From: Gammaproteobacteria bacterium
Lineage (GTDB): Bacteria; Pseudomonadota; Gammaproteobacteria; Steroidobacterales; Rariloculaceae
DNA length: 62,884 nucleotides
Assembly: GCA_022820625.1 (NCBI GenBank)
Contig: JAJEFE010000069.1
Span: forward strand, 1 to 62,884
Direction of reading: 5' to 3'
Shown: positions 45,297 to 53,219 of the stretch, one piece after another
Position numbering within the stretch: the stretch's first letter is position 1
Layout: the number at the start of each line of letters is the position of its first letter
Notes under the pieces: model-generated
Databases searched by the model: none
What the model saw: only the letters and a program-made list of their open reading frames with translations
Told to the model about the DNA's origin: nothing
Translations under genes and position numbers: made by a program

Positions 45297-45758
45297 TCAG
45301 CCGGTTGGATTGCTCAATCGCGCTGCCGCAATGTCGTCCCATTCCGACAGCCGCAGTACGAAGCCAGCCGCGCTTGCCCGGTCGACGTAGCGCTCGTCCG
45401 CAGTCACCAGCACGCCCCTTTCGACAATGGCGTGCGCGTGGTACGCAGCGTCGTAAAACGTCACACCGTAGCGTTTCGTCAATCTGAGCACACAATCGAG
45501 CCAGGCTGGAGACCGGGGCGCGTCTGCCAGACCAAAGCGAATCAGCATGTCGAGCAATCGGCTTGCCTCATCGGGACGTTCGCGAGCCAGTAAATTGCCG
45601 ACTTCGTAAATCCATAGCGTCGGCACGAGCGCGCGGACATTCCCGGTCGCGAAGGCGTCGCGCAGCGCGAGCGCGCACCGTAAATCAGTTTCATCCGCCG
45701 GCGGCAGAACCCATTTCAGAATGACCGAGGCGTCCGGGACGACGACCAGCGTGGCCAT
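45297..45758 (-). CDS. PIN-domain toxin (VapC-like), pair 1
   Basis: 153 aa ribonuclease-type toxin. Acidic Mg-binding residues of the PIN fold are visible: PDASVILKW (Asp), the Glu in TLWIYEVGNLLA, and TFYDAAYHAHA plus TADERYV (Asp). ATG 45758 overlaps the antitoxin stop (TGATG), so the pair is coupled. Likely target is tRNA or rRNA, as known for VapC. It lies directly downstream of a putative antitoxin and convergent with nothing. Confidence 0.85.
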   Translation of the reverse strand: MATLVVVPDASVILKWVLPPADETDLRCALALRDAFATGNVRALVPTLWIYEVGNLLARERPDEASRLLDMLIRFGLADAPRSPAWLDCVLRLTKRYGVTFYDAAYHAHAIVERGVLVTADERYVDRASAAGFVLRLSEWDDIAAARLSNPTG

Positions 45759-45994
45759 CAATGCCCGCCGTCGCGGTCCGCCCTTACCCAGCGCACAATC
45801 TCATCGGAGGTCACGGGGTCCGCCGCCATGGTGTTGCGGTACAGGTCCATCTCGGCAATCGCATCGAGCCGGCGCCTCTTGACAGCCCATTCGCGCAAGG
45901 CCTGGTTGATCGTGCGGCTTCGCTCTCCTTGCGGAATACGCTTCAGAAGACACCAAGTGTCATCCTGGACGATGATGTTGATTCGATGGCTCAT
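45758..45994 (-). CDS. VapB-like antitoxin, pair 1
   Basis: 78 aa with a ribbon-helix-helix-like N-terminus (RINIIVQDDTWCLLKRI, then GERSRTINQALREW) and an acidic C-terminal tail (MAADPVTSDEIVRWVRAD) suited to toxin neutralisation. ATG 45994 begins the conserved part. An inverted repeat 18 nt upstream is its probable operator. Confidence 0.75.
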   Translation of the reverse strand: MSHRINIIVQDDTWCLLKRIPQGERSRTINQALREWAVKRRRLDAIAEMDLYRNTMAADPVTSDEIVRWVRADRDGGH

Positions 45995-46011
45995 AGACCG
46001 GCGTCCCAATA

Positions 46012-46031
46012 GTGTGTAGTCGGATACACAC
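46012..46031. promoter_or_regulatory. inverted repeat upstream of VapB-like antitoxin
   Basis: GTGTGTA, 6-nt spacer, TACACAC: perfect 7+7 palindrome just upstream of the antitoxin start, in the usual place for autoregulatory binding of an antitoxin dimer. Confidence 0.5.
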
Positions 46032-46167
46032 CCTACTCAACGATAGTTCAACGCGCAAGCGCCGGAGTGACGTCGAGCAAACTCACTGCCGATGATCGTC
46101 TCCACACACGCAAGCGGGTAGCTTTGCCCGCACCGAGTTCTGGCGGTTCAGCAACGCATCATGGACT

Positions 46168-46569
46168 TCAGGACGGATCGATCACCGGCACGCCAGTCGG
46201 CTGAAAGTGGCGCACATTACGCGTCACGACAGTCAGTCCGTGTTCCAGCGCAGTCGCTGCAATCAGCAAGTCGGCGCTATCGTGGTGAAGCGCGGCGGAA
46301 AGTTGACCCCATCGCCGCGCTGTCGACATGTCCACCCGCAGGATGCGCTCGCCATAAAAGCCGATCACATCATCCAACCATGCGGCCAAAGTCGTCGCAA
46401 ACACAGGATTCCGGTTCCGCTGCCGTGTGATTCCCCTTTCGATTTCACCGACGGAAACGACACTGAGGTACAGGTTCGACATACGCTGGGCAGAAATCCA
46501 CCTGACAATCTCCGGACTGCGTTTTCGCCTGCGCAGAGCCGACAAAATATCCGTGTCAATCAGGTACAT
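46168..46569 (-). CDS. PIN-domain toxin (VapC/FitB-like), pair 2
   Basis: 133 aa. PIN acidic residues: MYLIDTDILSALRR (Asp5), the Glu in SVVSVGEIERGI (family motif), SADLLIAATALEHG (Asp) and a C-terminal NVRHF block. The VGEIERGI signature is typical of FitB/VapC ribonucleases. It overlaps the antitoxin gene by one base (TGATG). Unrelated in sequence to the toxin of pair 1. Confidence 0.9.
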   Translation of the reverse strand: MYLIDTDILSALRRRKRSPEIVRWISAQRMSNLYLSVVSVGEIERGITRQRNRNPVFATTLAAWLDDVIGFYGERILRVDMSTARRWGQLSAALHHDSADLLIAATALEHGLTVVTRNVRHFQPTGVPVIDPS

Positions 46570-46823
46570 CAGAACTCGACCGACCTGGAAGGCAGTCCAA
46601 GGCGATCGAATTCCACGTCGTCTTGCGGAATTGCCAGCAGCATGTCCGCCAGGGTCGGCGCCTCCACCTTTTCCAGGTGTCGAAGACGCTCATACTCGTC
46701 TACCGCGACGACCACTACGGCCGGCTTGCCTCGGCGGGTTACCCGTTGAGGGTTGCCGGCGAGCGCTGCATCGACAACCGCGCTGAACCGATTCTTGGCA
46801 TCCTGCAGCGCCCACTCCGTCAT
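46569..46823 (-). CDS. Phd/YefM-type antitoxin, pair 2
   Basis: 84 aa. The N-terminal Phd fold is clear (ALQDAKNRFSAVVDAALAG, then PQRVTRRGKPAVVVV), followed by DEYERLRHLE and a flexible toxin-binding tail. ATG 46823 follows AGGTGAAATC. A large palindrome ends 14 nt upstream of the start. Confidence 0.9.
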   Translation of the reverse strand: MTEWALQDAKNRFSAVVDAALAGNPQRVTRRGKPAVVVVAVDEYERLRHLEKVEAPTLADMLLAIPQDDVEFDRLGLPSRSVEF

Positions 46824-46836
46824 GATTTCACCTGTC

Positions 46837-46877
46837 CAGTTGAACTGGCTAGATTTTCGATCTAGCCAGTTCAACTG
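46837..46877. promoter_or_regulatory. 18-nt perfect inverted repeat, probable Phd operator
   Basis: Left arm 46837-46854 and right arm 46860-46877 are perfect reverse complements with a 5-nt centre (TTTCG). The left arm reads CAGTTGAACTGGCTAGAT. The location, 14 nt before the antitoxin start, fits Phd/YefM autoregulation, though such long perfect arms could also form a stable hairpin in the leader. Confidence 0.65.
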
Positions 46878-46924
46878 TCAAGTTTCAATTCAGGAAGTTC
46901 CTGGTAGATTCGGGTGCTGGAACT

Positions 46925-47371
46925 CTATTGCCCGTCCCGCTGCTGCCGGTATTCGGCAAGCCGCCCGTCGATGATTCGGGCCCGTTCTCCGACCCGTCCG
47001 TCGCCGCCGCCTATATCGGTGCCGTCGGCCAGGCGTACCGACTCCCACCCGAGCATGTTGGCGCCCGAACGCGCCGGGTTGCCCACGATCGTGACGCTGT
47101 CGCCCGGCATTAGCTGATCCTCCGTCCAGCCAGACCGCCGCAATGCCACGGACGCATCCCCTTCGGCCATCCAGGTCTCGGTTCCGCCCCCGTCCATGGC
47201 CACCTCCAGGTAGACGCGCACATGTGGATTGACGAACCGGAACTCCCGAACCACGCCGGATATCTCAATCACCTCGTCCTGGCGGTAGTGGGCTGCGAAG
47301 TTGTGGTGGCTCCAGCTGGCGGGTGTTGCCACGAGCGCCGCGACAGTCACAAATGCCGATGTTCTGATCAT
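46925..47371 (-). CDS. DUF6152-like secreted protein, module 2 small component
   Basis: 148 aa. Signal peptide (MIRTSAFVTVAALVATPASW), mature start SHHNFAAHYRQDEV, then GVVREFRFVNPHVRVYLEV, the DUF6152 hallmark, and MPGDSVTIVGNPARSGANML. Function unknown; the family is periplasmic. AGGAACGG precedes ATG 47371. It follows the WDG-type protein gene at 47526 on the same strand after 154 nt, the same order as module 1. Confidence 0.8.
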   Translation of the reverse strand: MIRTSAFVTVAALVATPASWSHHNFAAHYRQDEVIEISGVVREFRFVNPHVRVYLEVAMDGGGTETWMAEGDASVALRRSGWTEDQLMPGDSVTIVGNPARSGANMLGWESVRLADGTDIGGGDGRVGERARIIDGRLAEYRQQRDGQ

Positions 47372-47414
47372 GCGCCCGTTCCTGATAATGTCGTTCCTCG
47401 TCCCGCTCTTCCGG

Positions 47415-47453
47415 GACCCGCCCTTGTTGAACCCGCCCTTGTTGAACCCGCCC
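47415..47453. repeat. 15-bp tandem repeat
   Basis: ACCCGCCCTTGTTGA occurs twice in tandem (47415-47429, 47430-47444) with a partial third copy, in the 154-nt spacer between the two module-2 genes. Confidence 0.7.
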
Positions 47454-47525
47454 ATTCCAGTGCTGCAACAAGGCAGATGGACGCTTGTGGACGCGCTGAT
47501 CCGAATCCATCGGTTGGCTTTACCA

Positions 47526-48311
47526 CTAGAACTGTCCCGAAATGACCTCGCAGGGTGCGCGGTCCAGTTCCACATCCGGCGTGAACACCCTCGGACGACG
47601 GATGGTCAGCGGTGCGTTCAACATCACCGGATCGTACATCGTAAAGTCCATGTGGAGCACGTTCCCATCGGCGCCCAACGAGTATCGCTCCACGCCGCGG
47701 GCCTGATCGCTGTTGTGGATCGCGAGCTGGTCGTCCATGAGGTTTGCCGTCAGGTTCACAGTCTCGATGACGAGCGTTTCCCCTTCCCACCAACCGATGG
47801 AATGGCCGCCGACTGTCCCGGATCCGTTCCCGGGGTGCCCGCGTCCGTCCATGTAGACGGTCCGATCGACCGTGAGATCCTCCCCCTTGACCACGATCCG
47901 ATCGTCGTGCATCTCGAATACGATCGGATCGGAGTGAACAATGGTGCGAAACACACCGAAGCGTTCGCATTGGATGGCGGGGTCATCGGCCAGGTCATAG
48001 TTGGATGCGTACTCGCGGCCGAAGTCGCTCAGCCGGTCCTGGACCACCTGCAGAGTGTGTTCTTCGGTCATTCGGATCAGATCCACGGCCGTCAGATGGT
48101 CGTTCGCCGGGTCTTCCAGCAACTCCCGCAAGTAGTCATACGTCTCGACCGCGCACCGGCAGGAGAGGAGCCCTTCGAGATCCCAAGCAGGGTTGCCCAG
48201 CGTATCGAGGCTGTTTGTGCTCCACACCCCCGTCAGGTCCACCGGATGCCCGACCTGGACATGCCCTGGCGTGCTGGCGAGAAACAGTGCCAGTGCAACA
48301 GCAAATCTCAT
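47526..48311 (-). CDS. secreted protein of unknown function, module 2 large component
   Basis: 261 aa with signal peptide (MRFAVALALFLASTPGHVQ). Early VDLTGVWSTNS is typical of this group of periplasmic beta-rich proteins. The central GHSIGWWEGETLVIETVNLT matches the WDG block of the protein at 27808. A Cys pair (LLSCRCAVETYDYL) and a final Cys near the C-terminus may form disulfides. GGGGGAACC precedes ATG 48311. No enzyme function can be assigned. Confidence 0.75.
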   Translation of the reverse strand: MRFAVALALFLASTPGHVQVGHPVDLTGVWSTNSLDTLGNPAWDLEGLLSCRCAVETYDYLRELLEDPANDHLTAVDLIRMTEEHTLQVVQDRLSDFGREYASNYDLADDPAIQCERFGVFRTIVHSDPIVFEMHDDRIVVKGEDLTVDRTVYMDGRGHPGNGSGTVGGHSIGWWEGETLVIETVNLTANLMDDQLAIHNSDQARGVERYSLGADGNVLHMDFTMYDPVMLNAPLTIRRPRVFTPDVELDRAPCEVISGQF

Positions 48312-48483
48312 GGTTCCCCCAGACAAACACTCATCGGCAGTCGATGTTATCCCAGCACCGCGCCCCGACCAAGTAGGCCAGCCACCCGGTTCGATCAAGG
48401 CAAGGGTCCGGCGGCAATATGGACAGGCAAGTACCCGCGCCGGTACTGTAGCGACACTCGCATTTGAACAGGGAAACAGTGTC

Positions 48484-49245
48484 ATGGCCCGTGCTCAACA
48501 CGCTGTGCTCGGCAGTCCCGAATTGAACTTCGAAGAGGAGCGAGTCGCCCTGGCGTGCGCATTTCGATGGGCGGCCCGGTTCGACATGCACGAATCGGTC
48601 GCCAACCATTTCAGTATCGCCGTTGACCAAGCGGGGACGAAGTTTCTGATGAATCCGAGGGGACGGCATTTCTCCCGGATCAGGGCAAGCGATCTCCTGT
48701 TGCTCGATGCCGAAGATAGCGCGACGATGGCACGGCCGGATGCGCCCGATCCCACGGCCTGGGCGCTGCACGGAAGCATCCACCGGCATGTGCCGCATGC
48801 ACGCTGCGTGCTTCACGTTCACTCGAAGAATGCGTCGGTTCTCGCCTGCCTCGCCGATCCCAGGCTACCGCCCGTCGACATCAACGCGATGCGGTTCTGG
48901 GGGCGCATGGGCATCGACCACGGCTTCGACGGTATGAGCCTTGGCGATGAAGCCGAACGCATCGCCCGGGCGCTGGACGACAAGCCCATTCTGCTCATGC
49001 GCCATCATGGGGTGATGGTGATAGGGGAGACAGTCGCCCGGGCTTTCGACGATCTCTACTACTTCGAGCGCGCGTGCTCGACCTACATCGCCGCGCTGCA
49101 AACGGGACGCGAGCTCGGCATCGTCTCGGACGAAGTGGCGGCAAAGACGGCGCAGCAATGGCTGGATTATCCGGAGTTCAGCGACGACCACTTCCAGGAG
49201 CTTCAGGCTATCCTGGACCGGGAAGAGCCTTCCTACCGCCAATGA
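48484..49245 (+). CDS. class II aldolase/adducin family protein
   Basis: 253 aa. Zn-binding histidines of the fold are visible in HIHRHVPHARC-type HRHVPHARCVLHVHSKNA and in MRHHGVMVIGETV. Members include fuculose-phosphate aldolase-like lyases and decarboxylating or non-enzymatic adducin-like proteins; the exact reaction is unclear. ATG 48484 has AGGGAAAC upstream. It is divergent from the module 2 genes; the FAH/SDR pair at 51-53 kb hints at sugar-acid catabolism nearby, without proof of a shared pathway. Confidence 0.82.
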   Translation: MARAQHAVLGSPELNFEEERVALACAFRWAARFDMHESVANHFSIAVDQAGTKFLMNPRGRHFSRIRASDLLLLDAEDSATMARPDAPDPTAWALHGSIHRHVPHARCVLHVHSKNASVLACLADPRLPPVDINAMRFWGRMGIDHGFDGMSLGDEAERIARALDDKPILLMRHHGVMVIGETVARAFDDLYYFERACSTYIAALQTGRELGIVSDEVAAKTAQQWLDYPEFSDDHFQELQAILDREEPSYRQ

Positions 49246-49371
49246 TTCGATCGCACGATTGCATCGAGAGCGGCTGGCCAAACACGCGCCGCGACGAATA
49301 GCGCATCGTCCGAAACCACGCGGTCAGGTAGCGGGCATCCCTGACGGATTCTCAACGAAACGCGAGGGACA

Positions 49372-49460
49372 CCGCCGGGTCATGGAAGTGCGGGCATCGG
49401 GGCTCCCACACCCGCCGGGTCATCGAATTGCGGGTATCGGGGCTCCCACACCCGCCTGGC
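49372..49460. repeat. 40-bp tandem duplication across the malic enzyme stop
   Basis: Units start at 49372 and 49412, with a partial third at 49452. The two full units differ at 3 of 40 positions. The malic enzyme reads through the second unit and terminates inside the first in a shifted frame. Confidence 0.85.
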
Positions 49461-51119
49461 AACGGCGTCCTCGATCGAACTGCCATACGTCCGTCCGGCT
49501 CCGGACTCCACCGCACGTCGTCCTACGGCGACTGCAACGGCAAACGACACTGCACGGAGCCGGTCGATCGCCGGGAATATCTGCCCTGCCGCCCGTTCCT
49601 CGGCCGTCAACTGATCTGCGAGCGCACGAGATGCCGCGTCGATCATCTCGTCAGTGACCATCCTCGCCCGGACGGCACTCGCACCGAGGCCGAGTCCCGG
49701 GAAAATGAACGCATTGTTGCCCTGCCCTATCTTGTGGCGCCGGCCCCGATACTCGACATCCGGGAACGGGCTGCCCGTGGCGACAAGGCAACGGCCCCCG
49801 GTCCATTCGAAAAGGTCCTCGGGTATCGCCTCGGAACTCTCCGTCGGGTTCGAACAAGGAAAAATGATGGGACGCGGTGCGTGCCGCGCCATCTCCCGGA
49901 CAGTCTCTTCGGTGAAGGCGCCGCCGTGACCGGACGCGCCAATCAGGATTGTGGGTTTGAAGGCCGCGACCACATGCGCAAGATCCCGCCGCGTGCGCGC
50001 CTCGAGGCCGTACTGGCGCGCCATCTCCACCGGCCATGCCAGTTCCCGCTTGTAGGCGTCGGTTTCCTCGCTCTCGACGATGAGTCCCTGTCGATCCAGT
50101 ACCGCCACACGCGCCTGTTGATCGCGCCTGGAAACACCCCTTTCGGTCCATTGGGCGCGAATTTGCCTGACGATGCCCAGCCCGCCGGCGCCGGCGCCCA
50201 AAACGACGACCCGCTGCGCCGCAATGTCCTCACCGGTACGCGCAAGTGCCATCTCGATCCCCGCCAGCACCACCGCTCCGGTTCCCTGGATATCGTCATT
50301 GAATGAAGGAATCCGGGTCCGGTAGGTGTCGAGAATCTTCAAGGCATTGTCTTTCCTGAAGTCTTCCCACTGGACAAGTGCAAGCGGATGAACCTTGCGG
50401 ACCGCCTCGACGAACTCCTCGATGAGCGCGTAGTAGCGATCCCCGCGCAACCTCGGATGCGGCCAGCCCAGGTACTGTTCATCGCCCAGCAGGGCTTCGT
50501 TGTCGGTTCCGAAGTCGAGACTCACCGGCAACGTCTCGCTCGGGTGAATGCCCGCACCGGCGATGTAGAGATCGAGCTTGCCGTGGGAAATGGCCATGCC
50601 GCCCGCACCCTGATCGCCGATGCCGAGAATCGCCTCGTTGTCCGTGACCACCAGCAGCCTGACTTCCCGGCCGGTCAAGCAGTTCCGCAGCACGCTTTCC
50701 ATGCGCCCCTGCATGTCCGGGGTGATCCACACGCCGCGTCCCTGCTGAAAAACGTGGCTGTACGTCTGGGTCACTTCACCCACCGTCGGTGTGTAGACGA
50801 TGGGCATGAGTTCCTCGATGTGGTCGATCAACACCCGGTAGAAGAGCGTCTCGTCACGGTCGCGAAGCGAGGCCAGGGCAACGTACTTGTCGAGCGCATT
50901 CGGATAGCTGCGGACGCGGGAATAGACCCTGGCCGCCAACTGCTCCAGCGTCTTGCTCTGATAAGGCAGCAACCCTTCCAGCGCAAGCGACTTTCGTTCT
51001 TCGGGAGAAAATCCCGTGCCCTTGTTGAGCGCGGGCTCCCGCAGCAGGGCCCTGCCCCGCAGAGGAGTGCGGTCGCGAAGCGGGTCTCGACGGCCGATGT
51101 GCTTGTATGCCTTGACCAT
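49380..51119 (-). CDS. maeA: NAD-dependent malic enzyme
   Basis: 579 aa, the large form (SfcA/MaeA-like). Converts malate to pyruvate and CO2 with NAD(P). Blocks: IVYTPTVGEVTQTYSHVF (catalytic Tyr), GLGDQGAGGMAISHGK-type GIGDQGAGGMAISHGKLDLY (Lys), FNDDIQGTGAVVLAGI (metal-binding Asp) and VVLGAGAGGLGIVRQI (nucleotide fold). The last 11 residues (AGVGAPMPALP) derive from a 40-bp duplication, so the native C-terminus was probably altered. The start at ATG 51119 gives the normal N-terminus. Confidence 0.93.
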   Translation of the reverse strand: MVKAYKHIGRRDPLRDRTPLRGRALLREPALNKGTGFSPEERKSLALEGLLPYQSKTLEQLAARVYSRVRSYPNALDKYVALASLRDRDETLFYRVLIDHIEELMPIVYTPTVGEVTQTYSHVFQQGRGVWITPDMQGRMESVLRNCLTGREVRLLVVTDNEAILGIGDQGAGGMAISHGKLDLYIAGAGIHPSETLPVSLDFGTDNEALLGDEQYLGWPHPRLRGDRYYALIEEFVEAVRKVHPLALVQWEDFRKDNALKILDTYRTRIPSFNDDIQGTGAVVLAGIEMALARTGEDIAAQRVVVLGAGAGGLGIVRQIRAQWTERGVSRRDQQARVAVLDRQGLIVESEETDAYKRELAWPVEMARQYGLEARTRRDLAHVVAAFKPTILIGASGHGGAFTEETVREMARHAPRPIIFPCSNPTESSEAIPEDLFEWTGGRCLVATGSPFPDVEYRGRRHKIGQGNNAFIFPGLGLGASAVRARMVTDEMIDAASRALADQLTAEERAAGQIFPAIDRLRAVSFAVAVAVGRRAVESGAGRTYGSSIEDAVARRVWEPRYPQFDDPAGVGAPMPALP

Positions 51120-51165
51120 TACGGTGCGCCCGATGAGAAACGCTGTTCGGGCGGTTCGTCTTGGC

Positions 51166-51193
51166 ACTATACGCCTTCGAACGAAGTTTGCAA
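51166..51193 (-). promoter_or_regulatory. promoter of the malic enzyme gene
   Basis: TTGCAA and TATAGT on the minus strand, 16 nt apart, lie 47 nt before the malic enzyme start. The surrounding 51170-51300 is markedly AT-rich compared with the rest of the window and contains no gene. Confidence 0.55.
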
Positions 51194-51360
51194 GGCAAGC
51201 CGAAAACAAAAAACCGTTTTATTTCAAAAAGATTTTATTCCTATTTCACAAATTGCACGAATCAATAACACTAAGCCAGAATATTGCAAAGACAGGCGGG
51301 ACAGAAAACCACTTTCGCATTGCTTGTGAAGAATCCAACCGTTGGACGGCAACCAATGGG

Positions 51361-52203
51361 TCAATAGGCGCGCACAATCTGACGCTGTCTGCCCAATCCC
51401 TGGATTCCGAGCGTCATTACATCACCGTCTTTCAGAAAGACCGGCGGGTGTTGCCCCAAGCCTACACCTGGCGGCGTACCCGTGCAGATCAAATCACCGG
51501 GCTGCAATGTCATGAACTGGCTCAAGTAGCTCACAAGGTAACTGACTCCATAGACCATCGCGCTTGTTGAGCCGTCTTGATAACGATGCTTGCCCACATC
51601 GAGCCACATCGCCAGATTTTGCGGGTCCTTGACTTCATCGATAGTCACAAGCCACGGACCGATCGGCGCGAACGTATCGCAGCTCTTTCCCTTGACCCAC
51701 TGCCCACACCGCTCGAGCTGGTAACTCCGCTCCGAAACATCATTGACAATGCAGTAGCCTGCGACGTGGTTCAGAGCCGATTCCTGCGAAACATACCGGG
51801 CTTCGTCGCCAATGACGACACCGAGCTCGACTTCCCAATCCGTTTTTTCCGATCCGGGTGGCAGAAGCACATCGTCATCGGGACCGACAATCGCGCTGGT
51901 CGCCTTGAAGAAAATCACCGGCTCCTTCGGCACCTCGTTACCTGACTCGGCCGCATGATCGGCGTAGTTGCGGCCGACACCAATGATCTTGCCAACACCT
52001 GCGACGCAAGGACCTATACGCACGGCTTCGTTGACGCGAGCGAGAGACTCAACATCAACGGTCCTCAGACCGCTCAAGCCCGACCGCGTCAGGACCTCTC
52101 CCCCGATGTCCTCGACGATGTTGCCCAGATCGCGAATGTTGCCGCTTGAGTCGACCATTCCGGGCCGTTCCCGACCAACCTCACCATACCGCAGCAATTT
52201 CAT
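51361..52203 (-). CDS. FAH family hydrolase, likely 2,4-diketo-3-deoxy-L-fuconate hydrolase type
   Basis: 280 aa, complete. Metal-binding core: the Glu residues in KTDWEVELGVVIG, the Asp in CIVNDVSERSYQLER and the lysine in GQWVKGKSCDTFAPIGPW; C-terminal FMTLQPGDLICTGTPPGVGL. The GRNYADHAAESG segment is typical of the subgroup that hydrolyses acylpyruvates, including the L-fuconate pathway enzyme. It follows the SDR gene by 16 nt. GAGGATTCG precedes ATG 52203. Its substrate is inferred from the neighbour. Confidence 0.85.
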   Translation of the reverse strand: MKLLRYGEVGRERPGMVDSSGNIRDLGNIVEDIGGEVLTRSGLSGLRTVDVESLARVNEAVRIGPCVAGVGKIIGVGRNYADHAAESGNEVPKEPVIFFKATSAIVGPDDDVLLPPGSEKTDWEVELGVVIGDEARYVSQESALNHVAGYCIVNDVSERSYQLERCGQWVKGKSCDTFAPIGPWLVTIDEVKDPQNLAMWLDVGKHRYQDGSTSAMVYGVSYLVSYLSQFMTLQPGDLICTGTPPGVGLGQHPPVFLKDGDVMTLGIQGLGRQRQIVRAY

Positions 52204-52219
52204 CGAATCCTCACCACTA

Positions 52220-52960
52220 CTAAAGCGACCAGCCACCGTCCACAACATGAACGCAACCAGTCGTGAATCCCGACTCGTCGCTCGCCAGATAGACGGCCAG
52301 ATGTGCGACTTCTTCCGCACGACCAATCCTGCCCATTGGCTGACGCGCCCGGAAACTACGCCAGATCTCTTCTTCGTCGCCCTCGAGTTCGGCTACGCGT
52401 TCAGCCAGCGACGGGGTATCCACGGTGCCGGGGCAGATGACGTTACACCGGATGCCCTGTCGAATGAAGTCTGCCGCGATGGATTTGGTCAGTCCGATGA
52501 CGGCGCCCTTGGACGCCCCATACGCGAACCTGACCGGCACTCCCTTGATGGAAGAAGCAACGGATGACATGTTGATGATCGAGCCGCCACCGCTCTCGAG
52601 CATGCCGGGCAGCACAGCTCTGCAAACCAGATACATCGAATGAACATTGATCCGAAACGACCGTTCCCAGTCTTCCGGCGCGCAGTCCAGAATCGACCCC
52701 TGGTGCACGTATCCCGCGACATTGGCAACCACATCGAATACCCGGGAAGCGCAAATCGCCGTTACCTGGCCAGCGTCAGTGACGTCGAGAACTGCGCCGT
52801 CGATATTGCCGCGCCTTCCTCCAAGTTCCTGCAGTGCCGCCTGATTGATGTCCGTTGCCAACACATCGGCCCCTTCGTCCGAAAACCTTTTCGCTATCTC
52901 CCGTCCAATTCCCTGCCCGGCTGCCGTCACCAGGCAACGCTTGCCTACCAACCTCGTCAT
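52220..52960 (-). CDS. SDR dehydrogenase, likely 2-keto-3-deoxy-L-fuconate dehydrogenase type
   Basis: 246 aa. Rossmann glycine motif TAAGQGIGREIA, NAG element NVAGYVHQG, Ser catalytic in SVASSIKGVP, YGASKGAVIGLTKS (Tyr/Lys) and ICPGTVDTPSL. This sequence pattern belongs to the BDH2/2-keto-3-deoxy-L-fuconate dehydrogenase clade. GAGGTGTGC precedes ATG 52960. With the FAH protein downstream it suggests oxidation of a 3-deoxy-2-keto sugar acid followed by C-C hydrolysis, i.e. non-phosphorylated L-fucose-type catabolism. The sugar dehydratase is not in the window. Confidence 0.85.
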   Translation of the reverse strand: MTRLVGKRCLVTAAGQGIGREIAKRFSDEGADVLATDINQAALQELGGRRGNIDGAVLDVTDAGQVTAICASRVFDVVANVAGYVHQGSILDCAPEDWERSFRINVHSMYLVCRAVLPGMLESGGGSIINMSSVASSIKGVPVRFAYGASKGAVIGLTKSIAADFIRQGIRCNVICPGTVDTPSLAERVAELEGDEEEIWRSFRARQPMGRIGRAEEVAHLAVYLASDESGFTTGCVHVVDGGWSL

Positions 52961-53086
52961 ACGCACACCTCGCTCTTGCCTCTCATCCAACCGATGAAGC
53001 GCGACGGCAGGAGCCTATTCTCCATTTTCCGCTCAGGCAACTGCATGAACGATTCTGCAGATCACGTCTAACCGGATCCTCGTGCC

Positions 53087-53188
53087 GGCGCCCAGCAAGT
53101 CGGAATTGATGGTTTCCGCCGGACACGCGTTAGTCGAAGGAACCTTGTCGCGGGCGCCCCGGCAACTGGTATTGACGGATTTCCGCCG
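53087..53188. repeat. imperfect 36-bp direct repeat
   Basis: Copies at 53087-53122 and 53153-53188, both starting GGCGCCC and ending TTTCCGCCG, in the 258-nt gap between the SDR gene and prpC. I see no gene in this gap; the repeat may be a dispersed intergenic element. Confidence 0.45.
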
Positions 53189-53219
53189 TCGCCGGTACTC
53201 GATATGCTGAGCCGCGAAA

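Noticed and set aside
45297..46877. Toxin-antitoxin region considered as a genomic island or integron
   Set aside because: No integrase, transposase, attachment repeat or shift to plasmid-type genes is visible around it.
52961..53219. Hidden gene between the SDR gene and prpC
   Set aside because: Frames on both strands only cover the imperfect direct repeat and show no family resemblance.
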